DNA of 64,000 nucleotides, taken from positions 7,868,561-7,932,560 of the forward strand of contig AP018180.1 in the NCBI GenBank assembly GCA_002368155.1, given 5' to 3'. Below the pieces are notes generated by a model. The model was not told the origin of the DNA. It made no database searches and worked only from the letters and a program-made list of their open reading frames with translations. Origin of the DNA: Nostoc carneum NIES-2107. GTDB lineage: Bacteria; Cyanobacteriota; Cyanobacteriia; Cyanobacteriales; Nostocaceae. This document shows, one piece after another, positions 60,416-64,000 of the stretch. The first letter of the stretch is position 1. Each line of letters starts with the position of its first letter. A program made the translations under genes and the position numbers.

Positions 60416-61189
60416 GTGGCTGTAATTCCAACTCCATTTTCATTAGAAAACAAAATTGCTCTAGTGACTGGCGGAAATCGCGGGCTAGGGCTAGAAATCG
60501 TCAAGGGGCTAGCTAATGCTGGGGCGTTTGTGCTGGTGAATGCACGCAATCAAGAAACACTAGATGCGGTAGTGGCTGCGGTTACTGCATTGGGTGGAAA
60601 AGCCGCACCCTTGCAGTTAGATATTACTGACGAAACCGCAGTTGACAAAGCATTCATCGAGATTCAAGATAAATACGGGCGGTTAGATATCCTCGTCAAC
60701 AATGTGGGAATGCGCGACCGCCGAAAGTTGTTTGAATTTGAACTCAATGCAGTGCGCCAGCTAGTTGAAACTAATCTGATTGCGCCTTTTAATTTGAGCC
60801 GCAAAGCTGCAAAGCTGATGATAGAACAAAAAGAAGGCAGAATTATCAATATTACTTCCATCGCTGGGCCGCTTGCAGATGCAGGTGACGCAGTTTATAC
60901 AACAGCTAAGGGAGGGCTGGAAGCTCTAACCCGAACCCTAGCAGCTGAATTAGGCGGCTATGGCATTACTGTTAATGCGGTAGCACCAGGCTGTTTTGCT
61001 ACAGAAACCAACGCAGATTTAGCCGCCGATCCAGAAATCGCTGATTGGCTGAAAAAACGTACTTCTCTTGGACGTTGGGGAGATCCCAAAGAAATCGCTG
61101 GTGCTGTGGTTTTTCTAGCTTCTAACGCCGCGTCTTATGTGACAGGTCAAATTTTAGCTGTTGATGGTGGATACTTGAGCCATTTGTAA
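60416..61189 (+). CDS. Short-chain dehydrogenase/reductase (SDR)
   Basis: A 257-residue classical SDR starting with GTG, 2 bp after the fRMsr stop codon. The NAD(P) motif is TGGNRGLG (about 18-25), followed by NNVG (about 90-93), the catalytic Ser in ITSIAG (about 146-151) and YTTAKGG (Tyr about 163, Lys about 167). The C-terminal SYVTGQILAVDGG is typical of the gluconate 5-dehydrogenase and 3-oxoacyl-ACP reductase groups. The substrate is unknown. Confidence 0.88.
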   Translation: MAVIPTPFSLENKIALVTGGNRGLGLEIVKGLANAGAFVLVNARNQETLDAVVAAVTALGGKAAPLQLDITDETAVDKAFIEIQDKYGRLDILVNNVGMRDRRKLFEFELNAVRQLVETNLIAPFNLSRKAAKLMIEQKEGRIINITSIAGPLADAGDAVYTTAKGGLEALTRTLAAELGGYGITVNAVAPGCFATETNADLAADPEIADWLKKRTSLGRWGDPKEIAGAVVFLASNAASYVTGQILAVDGGYLSHL

Positions 61190-61276
61190 GCAATAACTTA
61201 AATCTGCGATCGCTCTTTTCCTGGTGATGATAAGAGGAAGAAAATAGCTAGAGAATAGTTTCTTCCTCAGTTTCCT

Positions 61277-62281
61277 CTACGGACGATTTCCCGATGGATA
61301 CTGATGCCCTAAGATAGGATGGGGTGTGTAAGGTTCTTCTAAAAATTTGAGTTCGTCTTGAGAAAGCTCTAAATCTACAGCCTCCGCAGCTTCTTTGAGA
61401 TGTTCTATTTTACTAGCGCCAATGATGGGAGATGTCACACCTGGTTGATGTAATAGCCAAGCTAAAGCAATTTGTGTCGGTTTAACGCCTCGTTTTCCAG
61501 CTAATTCAACGACACGCTCAACTACTTTAAAATCAGAATCTTGATAGTAGAGATTGTGAGCAAATTCATCAGTTTTTGCCCGCAGAGTTTCGCCATATTC
61601 TGATTTACTGCGATTCCCTGCTAAAAATCCCCGCGCTAAGGGACTCCAAGGAATAATACCAAGTCCTTGATCGAGGGCGAGGGGTATGACTTCTCGTTCT
61701 TCTTCCCGATAAACTAGGTTGTAGTGATTTTGAATCGAGACAAAACGAGAAAAGCCATGAATATCTGCTGTATAAAGAGCTTTAGCTAATTGCCATGCAA
61801 AAACGCTAGAAATTCCTAAATAACGGACTTTACCAGCTTTGACAATATCATGCAGCGCTTCTAGAGTTTCCTCAATTGGTGTTTCATAATCCCAACGGTG
61901 AATTTGGTACAAGTCTACATAATCTGTCTGTAGTCGCCGCAAAGAAGCATCGATACTGTCAAAAATATGTTTGCGAGAAAGTCCTTTGTCATTTGGCCCG
62001 TCGCCAACTTTACCATGTACTTTAGTAGCAATTACAACTTGATCTCGTTGAGCAAAGTCTTTCAAGGCGCGCCCAACAATTTCTTCGCTCGCACCCAAGG
62101 AATAGACATCGGCGGTATCAAAGAAGTTAATTCCCAAATCCAAAGCCAGTTTGATAAATGGGCGACTTTCTTCTTCTTCTAATACCCATTCGCGTAATTT
62201 CCGAGAGCCATAAGTCATCGTACCAAGGGTAATACGCGATACTTTTAGTCCAGTTTTGCCAAGATTTACATATTTGGTCAT
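61277..62281 (-). CDS. Aldo/keto reductase
   Basis: A 334-residue TIM-barrel enzyme of the AKR superfamily (YajO/AKR11-13-like). The catalytic tetrad is visible: Asp and Tyr in FFDTADVYSLGASEE (about 54-68), Lys in VIATKVHG (about 82-89) and His in YQIHRWDYETPIEE (about 125-138). The NADPH-binding C-terminal GVTSPIIGASKIEHLKEAAEAV (about 279-300) is present. It reduces aldehydes or ketones with NADPH in the cytosol. It could act on aldehydes released by sulfonate monooxygenases, but this is inference. Confidence 0.9.
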   Translation of the reverse strand: MTKYVNLGKTGLKVSRITLGTMTYGSRKLREWVLEEEESRPFIKLALDLGINFFDTADVYSLGASEEIVGRALKDFAQRDQVVIATKVHGKVGDGPNDKGLSRKHIFDSIDASLRRLQTDYVDLYQIHRWDYETPIEETLEALHDIVKAGKVRYLGISSVFAWQLAKALYTADIHGFSRFVSIQNHYNLVYREEEREVIPLALDQGLGIIPWSPLARGFLAGNRSKSEYGETLRAKTDEFAHNLYYQDSDFKVVERVVELAGKRGVKPTQIALAWLLHQPGVTSPIIGASKIEHLKEAAEAVDLELSQDELKFLEEPYTPHPILGHQYPSGNRP

Positions 62282-63244
62282 ACTGTCTGCTCTACTTTTT
62301 GTTGAAATGCTGAATAACGTTGTGTGCGATTTTGCTATAGCCTTTTAACCATGATTTCCCTAAAGAATTGCAGGGCTATAAGCATGACTTTGCAAAAGCT
62401 AGTATCTATACTACTGTAAATCAATCGATTTATCGGAGTTAGTAGCTACAAGATTAAGAATTGCATATAAATGAGAAATAGGGAACAGTTAATCACGAAA
62501 TGCTTGATAGAAGCGGCTTTTGGCAAACTATCCTAAAGATGTAGAGCGATCGCACTCCGCATCGAATCGAAACAGAACCTCAGGAGCATAGTGAAAACTG
62601 TCTCTAATGTGCAAATTTAAAGATAAATTCTATAGCATAATCCGGTTAGGCTATAGAATTAGCGTATATTAAAATTAATCTAGCTATAATAAACTAAATA
62701 TAAGTTTTTATTAGTGTTAAATAAAATACATATCACAGTAGAGACTAAAACTTTAATATATCGGTCTAACCATAAAACACAAGATTAGCTACAGAGAACG
62801 AATGTATCTCATTATTCTGCATAAATATTTAATAATATATGTTCTCTAAATATAAAAATAAGACTTTAGTTGATTGAAATTAGCTATGCTAATATTTAGA
62901 TAATCTAATGTTAATCAGATAATATTAGTTTTTCTCATTTTAGTGAGTTACATCTCCTTGTGTTGAGGGGCTAGAGGTGATGATGTACCTCATGCATATC
63001 TTTGGGAAAATACAGGATGCATCAGAGTAGTTACTGTTTTTATTGCAAATGCTATTGGGTTAGTCCTGTTTTGTAGCTTTTCAGCAATTAATTCCCATAA
63101 ACTTTGTCTTTCACTATTTAGAAAGATAGGTAGAAACTAGAAAGCAAAATGCCTAAGTAATGAAAATAGGAGATAGGAAGAAAATAACACTCCTAATTTC
63201 TCACTATTAGCTATTTTGTAATCATCTTCAACACTAGGAGAAGC
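62282..63244. other. Long AT-rich intergenic region upstream of the nitrogenase-cofactor gene
   Basis: About 960 bp without a recognised gene. A GAGGT/ACCTC inverted repeat at 62974-62991 overlaps a 16-codon mini-ORF (62980-63030) of doubtful reality. Regulatory sites for the nif/vnf gene should be here, but no certain site was recognised. Confidence 0.5.
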
Positions 63245-64000
63245 ATGAAAAATACTCAAGTAGTCATTAACGAAACACTTAGCGAAACAGTTTGCAAAGC
63301 TAACCAGAAAAAACTACATGCTAAGAAAAAACTCACTTGCAACAAACCACCACAACCAGGTTCAACCCAAGGAAATTGTCCTTTTGATGGTGCAATGGTT
63401 TCTGTAGGCGCTATTACTGATGCTGTTCATTTAGTACATGGTGCTGTTTCTTGTACTCACAATCCTTGGGCAACTCATGGTAGCCTTTCATCAGACTCGC
63501 AGTTATACCAAACTGCTTTTACTACTGATTTTAGTGAGGGTAATATCGTTTTTGGCGGAGAAAAGAAACTCTATAAAGCGATTGTAGATGTTGCTCAACG
63601 CTATCATCCGGCTGCTATTTTCGTTTATGCAACTTGCTTGTCTGCTTTGATTGGTGATGATATTGAAAGCGTCTGTCAACTAGCTAAACAACAAATTAAT
63701 ATTCCCGTTATCTATGTCAATGCGCCGGGATTTATTGGGAGTAAAAATTTAGGTAATCGCATCGGTAATGAAGTTTTATTAAATGCTGTCATTGGCACAG
63801 CCGAACCTGAATTTACCACACCATTCGATATTAATATTGTTGGTGACTATAACGTTGCAGGTGAAACTTGGAATATCTTACCCTTATTTCAAAAAATGGG
63901 GATTCGGGTTCTTGCCAAAATTACAGGTGATGCGCGTTATCAAGAAGTTTGTTATGCTCATCGTGCTAAATTAAATGTAGTTCTTTGCTCAAATGTAGCT
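63245..64000 (+). CDS. NifE/VnfE-type nitrogenase cofactor scaffold protein, N-terminal part (cut by window edge)
   Basis: The ATG at 63245, preceded by AGGAG, opens a frame that runs 252 codons to the end of the window. The protein has a basic N-terminus and then GNCPFDGAM (Cys45), HLVHGAVSCTHNPW (Cys70), HGSLSSDSQLYQTAFTTDFSEGNIVFGGEKKLYKAI, FVYATCLSALIGDD (Cys131) and INVPGF-like VNAPGFIGSKNLGNR. The three cysteines sit where NifD/NifE hold a P-cluster-like or FeS cluster. NifE assembles FeMo-cofactor precursor with NifN. The text departs from the usual NifE wording (HGPIACAGNSW), so a VnfE of vanadium nitrogenase, or a divergent second NifE, is possible. Confidence 0.85.
   Translation, partial: MKNTQVVINETLSETVCKANQKKLHAKKKLTCNKPPQPGSTQGNCPFDGAMVSVGAITDAVHLVHGAVSCTHNPWATHGSLSSDSQLYQTAFTTDFSEGNIVFGGEKKLYKAIVDVAQRYHPAAIFVYATCLSALIGDDIESVCQLAKQQINIPVIYVNAPGFIGSKNLGNRIGNEVLLNAVIGTAEPEFTTPFDINIVGDYNVAGETWNILPLFQKMGIRVLAKITGDARYQEVCYAHRAKLNVVLCSNVA

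Noticed and set aside
62980-63030. Sixteen-codon ORF as a leader peptide of the nifE/vnfE-like gene
   Set aside because: The purine-rich stretch abuts the ATG with no spacing and it lies over 200 bp from the gene; support is too weak.
1-64000. tRNA, rRNA or prophage genes
   Set aside because: No cloverleaf, rRNA-like sequence, integrase, capsid or terminase gene was recognised on either strand, though small RNAs could be missed without a covariance search.

Overview
The window is a chromosomal segment of a nitrogen-fixing, probably filamentous cyanobacterium of the Nostoc/Calothrix type. The evidence is the frequent HIP1 octamer (GCGATCGC), the many short heptanucleotide tandem repeats between genes, the cyanobacterial gene content, and the start of a nitrogenase-cofactor gene (nifE/vnfE type) at the right edge. 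No rRNA, tRNA, CRISPR array, prophage or complete insertion sequence was seen. Gene calls rest on reading the translated sequence and recalling family motifs; no database search was run.

Left part (1-14.7 kb): the C-terminus of an arylsulfatase, a BASS-family transporter, a HAD phosphatase, an NtaA/DszA-type flavin monooxygenase, then on the minus strand a sulfate-binding protein gene (sbpA) directly ahead of pstS-pstC-pstA-pstB. After these come two small secreted proteins with a CadD-like transporter, a DUF1003 membrane protein and an NAD-dependent oxidoreductase.

Middle part (14.9-31 kb): a GNAT acetyltransferase, an amidase, a HAD hydrolase, a two-domain periplasmic rhodanese with a tiny secreted protein, a CmcJ/NvfI-like non-heme iron oxygenase, a fumarate-reductase-like flavoprotein, a leaderless binding-protein-like protein, a first sulfonate ABC transporter (binding protein, ATPase, permease), another exported sulfonate-binding protein, a methyltransferase, a dienelactone hydrolase and a GFA-family protein.

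Organosulfur island (about 31-60 kb, almost all minus strand). It encodes four FMNH2-type bacterial-luciferase-like monooxygenases (SsuD-like, SfnG-like and two DszA/NtaA-like), a DszB-like desulfinase with the Cys/His/Arg catalytic set, and four tandem DszC/SfnB-like flavin monooxygenases. It also encodes a second complete SsuABC-type transporter, several more binding proteins, three orphan NlpA/MetQ lipoproteins, a YfcF-type glutathione S-transferase, a four-domain rhodanese, a ferritin-like putative diiron protein and a second CmcJ-like oxygenase. The likely shared job is to import sulfonates, sulfones and other organosulfur compounds, cleave C-S bonds to release sulfite, and handle sulfane sulfur. 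Equivalents of all three enzymes of the Rhodococcus 4S (Dsz) desulfurization route lie within about 20 kb. No flavin reductase and no transcription factor gene was seen, so reduced flavin and regulation must come from elsewhere.

Right part (59.9-64 kb): a free methionine-(R)-sulfoxide reductase with an SDR dehydrogenase, an aldo/keto reductase, about 960 bp without a gene, and the 5' end of the nifE/vnfE-like gene.

Between genes there are at least three families of dispersed repeats, two MITE-like elements, and two recurrent inverted-repeat motifs that may be operators of a sulfur regulon.
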